From Parvularcula oceani (GTDB taxonomy: Bacteria > Pseudomonadota > Alphaproteobacteria > Caulobacterales > Parvularculaceae), in contig NZ_JPHU01000005.1 in assembly GCF_000733125.1 (NCBI RefSeq), positions 62,001 through 126,000 of the forward strand: a stretch of 64,000 bases of DNA, written 5' to 3'. The notes beneath the pieces are model-generated. The model was given only the letters and a program-made list of their open reading frames with translations, was not told where the DNA came from and ran no database searches. Positions 27,758-36,016 of this stretch are shown in pieces (position 1 is the stretch's first letter; the number at the start of each line of letters is the position of its first letter). A program made the translations under genes and the position numbers.

Positions 27758-28252
27758 ATGCTGATCGTTCTCATGACCGGGCTTTTCCTGCTGGCTCAGA
27801 CATCCACCGAGCCGGGGGTCATCGTCATCGACAACAGCGATGACGGCCGCCGCTGCTATCTCTCGGCCAGGGACGGATCGACCACGGATTTCGCGCTGAA
27901 GACATGCAGCGCCGCGATCGCGCAGCCGTCCCAGAGCGCGCGGCGCCGCGCGATCTCCTATGTGAACCGCGGCGTGATTCATTATAACGCAGGCGAGTAT
28001 CAGCGGGCCTTCGACGATTTCTCGGCGGCGATCGAGAAGGAGGGGTTCGAGCGGTCGAAGGTCTATCTGAACCGGGCCGCGGCGCTGGAGGCCCTGTCGC
28101 GGGGCGATCCGACGCTCGATGCCATGGCGCGCCTCGACTATAACCGGGCGCTGGAGCTTCGCCCCACCAGCGAGGTCGCGAAATGGCGGCTCGAGGAACT
28201 CTCCAAGCCCTATATCGACCGGACGCCGCTCGATCCGAAGGTGATTTCCTGA
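27758..28252 (+). CDS. Exported TPR-repeat protein
   Basis: A 164-residue protein with a short signal peptide (MLIVLMTGLFLLAQ) and at least two tetratricopeptide repeats. One is at about 65-100 (AISYVNRGVIHYNAGEYQRAFDDFSAAIE) and another at about 102-137 (VYLNRAAALEALSRG followed by ARLDYNRALELRP). The repeats suggest a protein-interaction scaffold in the periplasm. No specific partner can be named. GGAGG before ATG 27758 supports the start. It is divergent from ctaC and 54 bases ahead of tldD. Confidence 0.75.
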   Translation: MLIVLMTGLFLLAQTSTEPGVIVIDNSDDGRRCYLSARDGSTTDFALKTCSAAIAQPSQSARRRAISYVNRGVIHYNAGEYQRAFDDFSAAIEKEGFERSKVYLNRAAALEALSRGDPTLDAMARLDYNRALELRPTSEVAKWRLEELSKPYIDRTPLDPKVIS

Positions 28253-28306
28253 GCGGCGGCGCGGCAGCACCTGTTCGCGGCCCGTAGAACCGCCTACCTA
28301 GGCGGC

Positions 28307-29722
28307 ATGTCCTCTCTCTTCTTCGATCGCACCGATCTCGACGCGCGCCGCACCCAGTCCCTCGTGGACGATGCCCTGTCCGGGGCCGATGACGGCGAGC
28401 TCTATCTCGAGCACAGCCAGTCAGAGGCCTTCGTCTTCGATGACGGGCGCCTCAAGACCGCCAGCTACGATGTCAGCCAGGGCTTCGGCCTGCGCGCGGT
28501 GCTCGGCGAGACGACCGCCTATGCCCATGCCTCGGATTTGTCAGAGACGGCGCTCAAGCGCGCCGCGGCTTCGGTCCAGGCGGTGAAGACCGGCCAGGGC
28601 GGCACGCTGTCGGACGGCCCCGCCCGCACCAATCGCAGCCTCTATACGGCGGACAACCCGCTCGACGCGGTGGAATTCGGCGCCAAGACCAAGCTCCTCG
28701 CCGAAATCGACGCCTATGCGCGCAGCCTCGATCCGCGGGTGCGTCAGGTCTCCGCCTCGCTGTCGGGCGAGCATGTCACCGTCGAGATCCTGCGCCCCGG
28801 CGGCCTCATCGTGCGCGATGTCCGCCCGCTCGTCCGGCTGAACGTCTCCGTCACCGCCGGCGAAGGCGACCGCCTCGAATCGGGCAGCTCCGGCGCCGGC
28901 GGCCGGGAAAGCTATGCCCGGCTGATCGACCCCGCCTTCTGGCAGGCGCAGGTCGACGAAGCGCTGCGCATGGCGCTCGTTAATCTCGAAGCCGTGCCCG
29001 CCCCTGCCGGGGAGATGGAGGTCGTGCTCGGTTCCGGCTGGACCGGTGTCCTCCTGCACGAAGCGGTCGGCCACGGCCTCGAGGGCGATTTCAACCGTAA
29101 GAAGACATCTGCCTTCGCCGGGCTTCTTGGCGAGAAGGTCGCCGCCGACGGCGTCACCGTGGTCGATGACGGCACGCTGGAGGGCCGCCGCGGGTCGCTG
29201 ACGGTGGACGACGAAGGCACTCCGACCTCCCGCACGACGCTGATCGAGGATGGCAGGCTCGTCGGCTTCATGCAGGACAGGCTCAATGCCCGCCTCATGG
29301 GTGTCGCCCCCACCGGCAATGGCCGGCGCGAAAGCTATGCCCACGCCCCCCTGCCCCGCATGACCAACACCTTCATGACCGGCGGCGAGCACAGCCGCGA
29401 CGAGCTGATCGAAAGCGTGAAGGACGGCATTTTCGCGGTCAATTTCTCCGGCGGGCAGGTCGACATCACGTCGGGCAAGTTCGTCTTCAACTGCACCGAG
29501 GCCTACCGCGTGCAGAACGGCAAGCTCGGCGCGCCGCTCAAGAACGTGGCGCTCGTCGGCGACGGGCCCACCGTGATGAAGCGGGTGTCGATGATCGGAA
29601 ACGACTTCTCGCTCGATCCGGGCATCGGCGTCTGCGGCAAGGCGGGACAGGGCGTGCCGGTCGGCGTCGGCCAGCCGAGCCTCAAGATCGACCGCCTGAC
29701 GGTGGGCGGCGCAGGGGCGTGA
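28307..29722 (+). CDS. tldD: Metalloprotease TldD
   Basis: A 471-residue cytoplasmic protease that works as a TldD-TldE heterodimer on unfolded peptides. TldD supplies the zinc site: HEAVGHGLE (His251, Glu252, His256), with the further ligand cysteine in the GVCGKAGQGVPVG segment near the C-terminus. The partner TldE/PmbA is encoded about 20 kb away at 49765-51105. The position next to the cytochrome oxidase operon is common in Alphaproteobacteria. Confidence 0.95.
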   Translation: MSSLFFDRTDLDARRTQSLVDDALSGADDGELYLEHSQSEAFVFDDGRLKTASYDVSQGFGLRAVLGETTAYAHASDLSETALKRAAASVQAVKTGQGGTLSDGPARTNRSLYTADNPLDAVEFGAKTKLLAEIDAYARSLDPRVRQVSASLSGEHVTVEILRPGGLIVRDVRPLVRLNVSVTAGEGDRLESGSSGAGGRESYARLIDPAFWQAQVDEALRMALVNLEAVPAPAGEMEVVLGSGWTGVLLHEAVGHGLEGDFNRKKTSAFAGLLGEKVAADGVTVVDDGTLEGRRGSLTVDDEGTPTSRTTLIEDGRLVGFMQDRLNARLMGVAPTGNGRRESYAHAPLPRMTNTFMTGGEHSRDELIESVKDGIFAVNFSGGQVDITSGKFVFNCTEAYRVQNGKLGAPLKNVALVGDGPTVMKRVSMIGNDFSLDPGIGVCGKAGQGVPVGVGQPSLKIDRLTVGGAGA

Positions 29723-29728
29723 TCCGCT

Positions 29729-30175
29729 TTGGCGGTGCGCATCCTCTATGACGGGGCGTGCCCGTTCTGCAGCGCCTATGTCCGCTATTCCCGGCTGAAG
29801 GCGCGCATCGGCGAGATCGACCTCGTCGATGCGCGGCAGGCGCCGGACCTCGTCTCGGCCTATGCAGCGGACGGCTACGCTATCGACGACAGCTTCATCG
29901 TCGATGACGGGCGGCGCGTTCTGGTTCATGGCGCGGCCATGGCCTTCATCCACGGACAGCTCGCGCCGCGCTGGACGGGGCTGCCCCTTCTCGCCGATCC
30001 GCGCCTGCTGGACGCGGTCTATCCGGCGCTTCGCTCGATGCGGAACGGCGCGCTGCGCCTATTCGGCGTGCCGCTCATCACGGCGGCGCAGGAGAGCCTG
30101 CAGGCGGGGGCGGAGACGGAGGAACCGGCCATAGAGCCGGTCGAGAAGCGAACGCGTCGGCGCGAAGCGACCTAG
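29729..30175 (+). CDS. DCC family thiol-disulfide oxidoreductase-like protein (DUF393)
   Basis: A 148-residue protein with the DUF393 signature YDGACPFC (Cys11, Cys14 in a thioredoxin-like CxxC) near the N-terminus and ADPRLLDAVYPALRSMRNGALRLFG toward the end. The redox role of the family is inferred from the CxxC motif. The start is uncertain: TTG 29729 is taken, GTG 29735 is equally possible; both lie just after tldD. The last 117 bases overlap the 3' end of a convergent gene of the same family. Confidence 0.8.
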   Translation: MAVRILYDGACPFCSAYVRYSRLKARIGEIDLVDARQAPDLVSAYAADGYAIDDSFIVDDGRRVLVHGAAMAFIHGQLAPRWTGLPLLADPRLLDAVYPALRSMRNGALRLFGVPLITAAQESLQAGAETEEPAIEPVEKRTRRREAT

Positions 30176-30436
30176 GAGAGCCGCCCAGCCGAGGCCCGGA
30201 ACCTGTCCATAGGCTTCGGTGAAGGCCCGCGCGCCCTGCACCACCTCCCCGTTCGGCAGCCGCGCATGGAAGCGGGCGAGGAGCGTCTGCCGGTCGATGG
30301 GGCAGCTGACAGGCGCCCCTGGATCCGCCACGTCCTCGAATGAGAGGCGGCCGCGCCGGTCGAGGCGGCGCATCAGCGCGATCTCCCGCGTGCAGAGCGG
30401 GCAGGCTCCATCGTAGAAGATCGTCACGCGGCTCAT
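30059..30436 (-). CDS. DCC family thiol-disulfide oxidoreductase-like protein (DUF393), convergent copy
   Basis: A 125-residue DUF393 protein opening MSRVTIFYDGACPLC (Cys12, Cys15), followed by the family's VSCPIDRQTLLARFHARLPNG and the C-terminal basic helix LRLRPRLQALLRRR. ATG 30436 places the motif at the usual distance from the N-terminus. The 3' end overlaps the 3' end of the plus-strand DUF393 gene by 117 bases. The two proteins share the motif frame but are clearly diverged. Confidence 0.85.
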   Translation of the reverse strand: MSRVTIFYDGACPLCTREIALMRRLDRRGRLSFEDVADPGAPVSCPIDRQTLLARFHARLPNGEVVQGARAFTEAYGQVPGLGWAALLGRFAPTRSLLDRLYGRFLRLRPRLQALLRRRDERHAE

Positions 30437-30499
30437 GCGGGAAGAGTGGCGGACGGGCCGCACCGGTTCAAGGCGATGTCATGCCGCGGGGCCAGCTGT

Positions 30500-30952
30500 T
30501 CACGCCGCAGCGCCGCCGCGCCGGTGCCGCATCACCTCGTCATAGGCGGCATTGATCCGCTGGGCAGTCTTGCGGGCGGCATAGACGACCTCCTCGTCGA
30601 GGTTCAGCGCCGCGAGGCGGTCGGGATGGCAGGCCTTGAGCCTGTTCATCCAGGCCCGGCGGATTTCGTCGTCGGGCGCCGTGCGCTCGATCCGCAGAAG
30701 CGCGTAGGGATCGCGCGCTTCTGAGGGCGCTTCCTGGATCAGCTGCGCCGATTCGATCGCCGTCTTGGCGACCGACATGACCTCGCCCTCGGCCGTCTCC
30801 AGAGGAACGAAGGCGCGTGCGTCATTGAGCAGGTCCACGAGCCGCTCCTCGGGCGCGACGAAGACTTCGCCCTCGACCTCGCGCCCGCCGTTCAGGCATA
30901 AGCGCACCATGAGCCGCTTCTTGGAATGCCGGATCGTGGTCTTCTCGAACAT
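30500..30952 (-). CDS. J-domain-containing protein
   Basis: A 150-residue protein. Residues about 1-70 form a beta-rich N-terminal part of unknown type. A J domain follows from about residue 80 (DPYALLRIERTAPDDEIRRAWM) with the diagnostic His109-Pro-Asp111. J domains stimulate the ATPase of DnaK-type chaperones, so this is probably a specialised co-chaperone. AGAGGAG eight bases before ATG 30952 fixes the start. It is divergent from gluQ. Confidence 0.82.
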   Translation of the reverse strand: MFEKTTIRHSKKRLMVRLCLNGGREVEGEVFVAPEERLVDLLNDARAFVPLETAEGEVMSVAKTAIESAQLIQEAPSEARDPYALLRIERTAPDDEIRRAWMNRLKACHPDRLAALNLDEEVVYAARKTAQRINAAYDEVMRHRRGGAAA

Positions 30953-31009
30953 GGGCTTTCTCCTCTTGAGGGAAACCGCTGCAAGCTTCCTGCCAAAGGC
31001 GTGCAGAGC

Positions 31010-31894
31010 GTGATCGTTACCCGCTTCGCGCCTTCGCCGACAGGCCGCCTGCATCTCGGCCACGCCTATTCGGCGATCCTGAACCACGACCTCGCCAAGG
31101 CCCATCATGGCCGCTTCCTGCTGCGCATCGAGGATATCGATACCGGCCGCTGCCGCCCCGAATACGAGGACGCCATCCTCGAGGACCTCGCCTGGCTGGG
31201 GCTGTCATGGGAAGAGCCCGTCCTGCGCCAGTCCGAGCGCCTGCCCGCCTATCGGCAGGCGATCGACGACCTCGTGGCGCGCGGCCTCGTCTATCGCTGC
31301 TTCCTGACGCGAAAGGAGGTCGCCGAGAGCCTCTCGGCGCCTCATGGCGCGCCGGAAGGAGTCTTCTCCGGCGCCCCTCTTCCCGCCGCGGAGGAAGCCG
31401 CGCGGCTTAAACGCGGAGACGCCTATGCCTGGCGGCTGTCGCAGGACGCGGCCGCCGAGGCGCTGGGGGAAGAATATTCCAGCCTCGCTTTTCCATTGTG
31501 GGAGGGCGAGGGAATCGTTTCCATGCCCGCCGACCCGCAGCGGCACGGCGACGTCGTGCTCGCGCGGAAGGACACCGGCACGAGCTATCATCTCTGCGCG
31601 ACGCTGGACGACGCCGATCAGGGCGTCACCCATATCGTCAGGGGCGAGGACCTGGCCTTCGCGGCAGGTCTCCATCGCCTCCTGCTGGCGCTTTTCGGCC
31701 GCCCCTGCCCCGTCTACCGGCACCACCGGCTGGTCACCGACGAGGCCGGGCGGCGCTTCGCCAAGCGGGACCGCAGCGTCACCCTGCGCGCGCTGCGGGA
31801 AAGCGGCGTCACGCCGGATCGGATCCGGGCGCGCTTAGGCCTCGAAGAGACGCCGGCACCGCCGCCGGGGGACGGGCCGCCCGCGGGCGGATGA
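31010..31894 (+). CDS. gluQ: Glutamyl-Q tRNA(Asp) synthetase
   Basis: A 294-residue truncated glutamyl-tRNA-synthetase paralogue that attaches glutamate to the queuosine base at position 34 of tRNA(Asp). It has the class I signature FAPSPTGRLHLGHAYSA and a KMSKS-like FAKRDRS, and lacks an anticodon-binding domain, as expected. The start is GTG 31010, giving MIVTRFAPSPTG, with AAAGG ten bases upstream; GTG 31001 is less likely. The 3' end overlaps the convergent DnaA-domain gene by 86 bases. Confidence 0.92.
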   Translation: MIVTRFAPSPTGRLHLGHAYSAILNHDLAKAHHGRFLLRIEDIDTGRCRPEYEDAILEDLAWLGLSWEEPVLRQSERLPAYRQAIDDLVARGLVYRCFLTRKEVAESLSAPHGAPEGVFSGAPLPAAEEAARLKRGDAYAWRLSQDAAAEALGEEYSSLAFPLWEGEGIVSMPADPQRHGDVVLARKDTGTSYHLCATLDDADQGVTHIVRGEDLAFAAGLHRLLLALFGRPCPVYRHHRLVTDEAGRRFAKRDRSVTLRALRESGVTPDRIRARLGLEETPAPPPGDGPPAGG

Positions 31895-32249
31895 CGCCGC
31901 CATTGCGCCGCAGGCTGTCGAGCTGCTTCAGCCGCTCCTCCACCCGGTCGAGCCGTTCGTCGAGCACCGCGTCATCGCGCGCATCCTCCACCAGGGCGCA
32001 GGCATGGGCGACGGTGGTCCGCTCCCGGCCGAATGCCTCGGCGATGTCCGCATAGCTCAGGGAATAGACGACATGGGCGAGATACATCGCCACCTGACGG
32101 GCGAAGGCGACCTCCGCCCGCGCCCGGCTGCGCCCCATCAACTCGCTCTCGGCGATCCTGAATTCAGCACCCACCAGACGGCGCGCCGTGAAGGCGTGCC
32201 AGTCCTGCGCATCCGTGATTATTTCGTGCTCTTGCCCCGTACCCAACAT
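31809..32249 (-). CDS. DnaA domain IV-like helix-turn-helix protein
   Basis: A 146-residue protein whose middle (residues about 45-92) matches the C-terminal DNA-binding domain of the replication initiator DnaA: ARQVAMYLAHVVYSLSYADIAEAF followed by GRERTTVAHA. The ATPase and oligomerisation domains are absent. Compared with DnaA, whose recognition loop reads RDHTTV, this one has RERTTV, so two base-contacting positions are changed (Asp to Glu, His to Arg). It may be a repressor or a competitor for DnaA-box-like sites. The C-terminal 45 residues are Arg/Pro/Ala-rich. AGGGA precedes ATG 32249. Confidence 0.8.
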   Translation of the reverse strand: MLGTGQEHEIITDAQDWHAFTARRLVGAEFRIAESELMGRSRARAEVAFARQVAMYLAHVVYSLSYADIAEAFGRERTTVAHACALVEDARDDAVLDERLDRVEERLKQLDSLRRNGGVIRPRAARPPAAVPASLRGLSAPGSDPA

Positions 32250-32412
32250 TCTTAATCCCTGTTGCCCTAGCGTTAAGCCGGACGCCCTTCCGGCTGTTCC
32301 ACTGTAATGGACACAACCACGGCGGGGATAGGTTTTCGGGGCTTTTCTTGCTCTGTACTTTACTCAAATACGCGGAGAGGCGTTTACGTTATCGCAATAC
32401 AGAAATTCACGA

Positions 32413-34179
32413 TCACCGCGCAAAGAACACGGCGAGAAGCGCCACGGCGAGAACGACGGCTGTCGTCAGCGCGGTGTAGCCGACGGGCCAGGTCCGGGCG
32501 AGACCGCCCTCAGGGCCGTGCGTCGCATAGAGCGAACGCACCGTGCCGCCGGCCAGCCTTCTGAGGCCGCCCCAGATCCGCCGCCAGCCCGCCGCTGTTC
32601 CCCGGACCGCCGCCATCAGGCCGATCCGCCCCGGCACCCGCCAGAACCAGTCCACGTCGAGATTGGTCGAGCGGATTTCCGCGGGATAAAGGCGGAACTT
32701 CACGAGGAGCGCGAAAGCCAGGATCGCGAAGAGCAGGAGCTGCATCTGCGTGACCACGTGGTCGAGCGTATAGGCATGGTATTCCGCCTCGAAGGGGAGG
32801 AGCGCGAAGAGATATTGCGGCTGGATGCCGATCCCGACGCAGAGGAAGGCGGCGATGCCCATCGCGATCATCATCGGCGCCGGCGCCTCTTTCGGCCGGG
32901 CGCGGCCGGTGACCGACGGCGCGAAATTGTCATGCGCGAAGAAGGCGAAATAGGGAATCTTGATCCCCGAATGCTCCAGCACACCGGCGCTGGCGAAGAG
33001 GAGGACCAGATAGGCGAAGAGAAGATGCGCCTCGGCCGCCGCCAGCGTGATCATCGACTTGGCGACGAAGCCCGAGAAGAGCGGGAAGGCCGAGATCGAC
33101 ATGGCGCCGACGATGCAGAACACGGTCGTCCACGGCATCGACTTGTGCAGGCCGCCGAGTTCGGTCGCCTTGGTCGTGCCGACGCGGACCATCACCGCGC
33201 CCATGCTCATGAACAAAAGCGCCTTGTAGATGATGTGCACGAAGGCGTGGGCGGCCGCGCCGTTGAGGGCGAGCGGCGTGCCGATGCCGATGGCGCAGAC
33301 CATGAAGCCGAGCTGGTTGTTCAGCGAATAGGCGAGCACGCGGCGCAGGTCGTTCTCGATCAGGGCGAAGAAGACCGGGAAGGCCGTCATCGCCGCGCCG
33401 ATCGGGATCAGGATGTCGGTTCCGGCGAAGCCGCGCGCCAGCGTGTAGACGGCGAGCTTGGTCGTGAAGGCCGACAGCATGACAGCGCCCACGGCGCTCG
33501 CCTTGGGATAGCTGTCCTGAAGCCAGGTGTGCAGGAAGGGAAAGGCCGCCTTGATCCCGAAGCTGACGAGGATCAGCCAGGCCGCGGCATTGGCCGAGCC
33601 GTCCGCCTGGGTGAGCGAGAAGGCCTCGAAGGCGATGCCGTTGCCCTGGCCGATATGGACCGCGATCCCCGCGAGCAGCAGGAGGCCGGAGCTGACCTGG
33701 ATGACGAGATAGCGCATCCCCGCCTTGAACGCCGCATGGCCGCCGCCAGCCCAGACGATGAAGACCGAGCTGAGCGCCGCGAGCTCCCAGTAGACGAAGA
33801 GCGTGAGGAGGTCGCCCGCCAGCGCGCCCCCGATGGCCGCGCCCGCATAGATGAGGCCCATCGAGGCCTCGATTCTGGTCGCATGCTGCCAGCCATAGAT
33901 GACGTTCAGCATCGCGGCGATGTGGAAGATGATCGCGAAGATGACCGAGAGCCGGTCGATCCTGATGCCCGTGAACTCGAAGCCCATGGCCGAGCTCTGC
34001 GCGAAATGGAGCGCCTCGCCGACCGGCGCGTTGCCATAGGACAGGAGGTGGATGAAGCCGATGGCGACCCCGGCCACGCCGAGCAGGTTGCGGCCCATGC
34101 GCGGCGCGAGGGCGGCGAGAATGCCGGCCACGATGAGGACGAGGCCGGGGCTGAAGGCGGCGGGCAGAAGCTGGGTCAC
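32413..34179 (-). CDS. Mrp-type Na+/H+ antiporter subunit D paralogue (third copy)
   Basis: A 588-residue polytopic membrane protein related to MrpD and NuoL/M/N. The conserved ion-path glutamate (VYWELAALSS) and lysine (SFGIKAAFPFLHTWL) are present. It is the longest of the three D-type subunits, with an extra C-terminal helix and tail, so it may fill the role of the missing MrpA N-terminal part. The GTG start overlaps the upstream gene's stop (GTGA). It is the last gene of the operon. The 163 bases to the next gene hold a 6-bp hairpin GCCGGA/TCCGGC at 32277-32294 and nothing else clear. Confidence 0.88.
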   Translation of the reverse strand: MTQLLPAAFSPGLVLIVAGILAALAPRMGRNLLGVAGVAIGFIHLLSYGNAPVGEALHFAQSSAMGFEFTGIRIDRLSVIFAIIFHIAAMLNVIYGWQHATRIEASMGLIYAGAAIGGALAGDLLTLFVYWELAALSSVFIVWAGGGHAAFKAGMRYLVIQVSSGLLLLAGIAVHIGQGNGIAFEAFSLTQADGSANAAAWLILVSFGIKAAFPFLHTWLQDSYPKASAVGAVMLSAFTTKLAVYTLARGFAGTDILIPIGAAMTAFPVFFALIENDLRRVLAYSLNNQLGFMVCAIGIGTPLALNGAAAHAFVHIIYKALLFMSMGAVMVRVGTTKATELGGLHKSMPWTTVFCIVGAMSISAFPLFSGFVAKSMITLAAAEAHLLFAYLVLLFASAGVLEHSGIKIPYFAFFAHDNFAPSVTGRARPKEAPAPMMIAMGIAAFLCVGIGIQPQYLFALLPFEAEYHAYTLDHVVTQMQLLLFAILAFALLVKFRLYPAEIRSTNLDVDWFWRVPGRIGLMAAVRGTAAGWRRIWGGLRRLAGGTVRSLYATHGPEGGLARTWPVGYTALTTAVVLAVALLAVFFAR

Positions 34180-34532
34180 GCCTCGTCCTCCGTGTCCATG
34201 TCGGTCACGACCACTTCGTCCTCGGCGACCGGATTGCGCGGCAGCTCCGCCTCGGCGCCGTCGTAATAGCCTTCGGGCCGCATCAGGATGCGCCGCAGAT
34301 GCTGGCCGGCCAGCACGATGAAGGCGAAGGAGACGAAGCCCACCACGGCATAGAAGGCGGGAAACTTATCGATCTCGAAATGCGGATGCATCATGTGCTC
34401 GGCGGCGAGCCAGAACCCCGCCGCGGCGAAGGCGACGCAACCGGCGATCAGCACGATCCAGATGAGCTTGATCGTGCCGGGCCGCTCGAAAACGGACCGT
34501 TCGTCGTCGCGGATATGCGGGTGCTCGCTCAT
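34176..34532 (-). CDS. Small two-helix membrane protein of the antiporter operon
   Basis: A 118-residue protein with two predicted transmembrane helices (about 24-43 and 61-79), a charged N-terminus (MSEHPHIRDDERSVFE) and an acidic C-terminal tail (PVAEDEVVVTD onward). I do not recognise a named Mrp subunit. It sits between two MrpD paralogues with 4-base overlaps on both sides, so it is almost certainly co-translated and may be an accessory subunit. Confidence 0.7.
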   Translation of the reverse strand: MSEHPHIRDDERSVFERPGTIKLIWIVLIAGCVAFAAAGFWLAAEHMMHPHFEIDKFPAFYAVVGFVSFAFIVLAGQHLRRILMRPEGYYDGAEAELPRNPVAEDEVVVTDMDTEDEA

Positions 34533-36016
34533 GACGCCCCCAGAAGCGGCCGCAGGAATTCCACGAGCGGCCCCATGAAGAAGAAGAGAAGGATCGTGCC
34601 GATCGCGGTGATCCAGGCCGGGATGACGCAGAAGAGCGGCGCTTCGCGCACGGCCACGCTGCCCGCCCCCCGGCCCGCGGGCCCCTCGTCCATGAAGGCG
34701 CGGACCGCCGGCGCCAGCAGGTAGACGATGTTCATCAGGCTCGACAGGATCAGCACGCCGAGGATCCAGGCGCTCGCGCCTTCGAGCGCGCCGAGCATCA
34801 AGAAGAGCTTAGGCCAGGACCCCGCCATGGGCGGCAGGCCGATGATCGAGCAGGCGCCGATGACATAGGCCGTCCAGGTCCAGGGCATCGCCCTGCCCGT
34901 CCCGCGCATCTCGGAGATGAGGGAGTGATGGGCGGCGGTGTAGATCGCGCCCGCGCACATGAAGAGCGTCATCTTGCCCAGCGCATGGGCTGCGATCTGG
35001 GTCGCGCCGCCAAGAATGCCGAGATCGTTGGCGAGCATGGCGCCCAGCGTGACATAGGAGAGCTGGCTGACCGTCGAATAGGCGAGCCGCGCCTTGAGAT
35101 TGTCCTGCGTCATCGCGATGGCCGAGGCGATCAGGATCGATGCGGCGGCGATGAAGACGAAGATGTCCGAGGCGCCCGTCTGGGTCAGATAGTCCGTGCC
35201 GAAGACGTAGAGCACGACTTTCAGGATCCCGAACACGCCCGCCTTCACGACGGCCACGGCATGCAGGAAGGCCGAGACCGGCGTCGGCGCGACCATGGCG
35301 TTGGGCAGCCATGGGTGGAACGGCATGAGCGCCGCCTTGCCGATGCCGAAGGCGAAGAGGCCGAGCAGGATCACCACGAGGCCGCCGCGAAGATCGGGCG
35401 CGCCCAACAGGATGCCGCCCAGCGCGAACTCGGTCGTGCCCGTCAGGACATAGGTCCAGATGATCGCGGGCAGCAGGAAGCCGATCGAGGTGCCGATCAG
35501 GATGCCCAGATAGATGCGCGACCCCGCCCGCGCCTTGGCATCGCGCTTATGCGCGACCAGCGGGAAGGTCGAGAGCGTCAGCACCTCGTAGAAGACGAAG
35601 AAGGTCAGGAGGTTCGCCGCGAAGGCGATGCCCAGCGCCGCCGAGATCGCCACGGCGAAGGCCATGTAGAAGCGGGTCTGCCCCTTCTCGGCGTTCCCGC
35701 GCATATAGCCGATCGAATAGAGCGAGTTCACGATCCACAGGCCCGACGCGATCAGGCCGAAGAGCGCGCCCAGCGGCTCGACCTCGAAGGACAGCGTCAG
35801 CCCCGGCAGCATGGTCAGGAGCGTGAAGCCCGGCCGCGCCCCGCCCGAAACCGCCGTGAAGACCGTCAGGACGCAGAGGAAGGTGAGGACCGCCGTCGTC
35901 AGCGTGACGGCTTCGCGCGCATTGGGCGCCCTGTCCGCCAGCATGATGCCGAACATGCCGAGGATCGGCAGGACGAGGCTGGCGAGAAGCGCGAGTTCGG
36001 GAGTGACGGGCAGCAT
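34529..36016 (-). CDS. Mrp-type Na+/H+ antiporter subunit D paralogue (second copy)
   Basis: A 495-residue polytopic protein with the proton-conducting membrane subunit fold shared by MrpD and complex I antiporter-like subunits. The key glutamate is in FYEVLTLSTFPLVAHK, and the lysine is in FGIGKAALMPFHPWLPNAM. The loop HAVAVVKAGVFG is a family signature. The start codon overlaps the stop of the first D copy by one base (TGATG). Confidence 0.9.
   Translation of the reverse strand: MLPVTPELALLASLVLPILGMFGIMLADRAPNAREAVTLTTAVLTFLCVLTVFTAVSGGARPGFTLLTMLPGLTLSFEVEPLGALFGLIASGLWIVNSLYSIGYMRGNAEKGQTRFYMAFAVAISAALGIAFAANLLTFFVFYEVLTLSTFPLVAHKRDAKARAGSRIYLGILIGTSIGFLLPAIIWTYVLTGTTEFALGGILLGAPDLRGGLVVILLGLFAFGIGKAALMPFHPWLPNAMVAPTPVSAFLHAVAVVKAGVFGILKVVLYVFGTDYLTQTGASDIFVFIAAASILIASAIAMTQDNLKARLAYSTVSQLSYVTLGAMLANDLGILGGATQIAAHALGKMTLFMCAGAIYTAAHHSLISEMRGTGRAMPWTWTAYVIGACSIIGLPPMAGSWPKLFLMLGALEGASAWILGVLILSSLMNIVYLLAPAVRAFMDEGPAGRGAGSVAVREAPLFCVIPAWITAIGTILLFFFMGPLVEFLRPLLGAS

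Noticed and set aside
32518-34266. A 582-codon plus-strand frame opposite the third MrpD gene
   Set aside because: It is an antisense shadow: long open frames are expected opposite GC-rich membrane-protein genes; no motif supports it.
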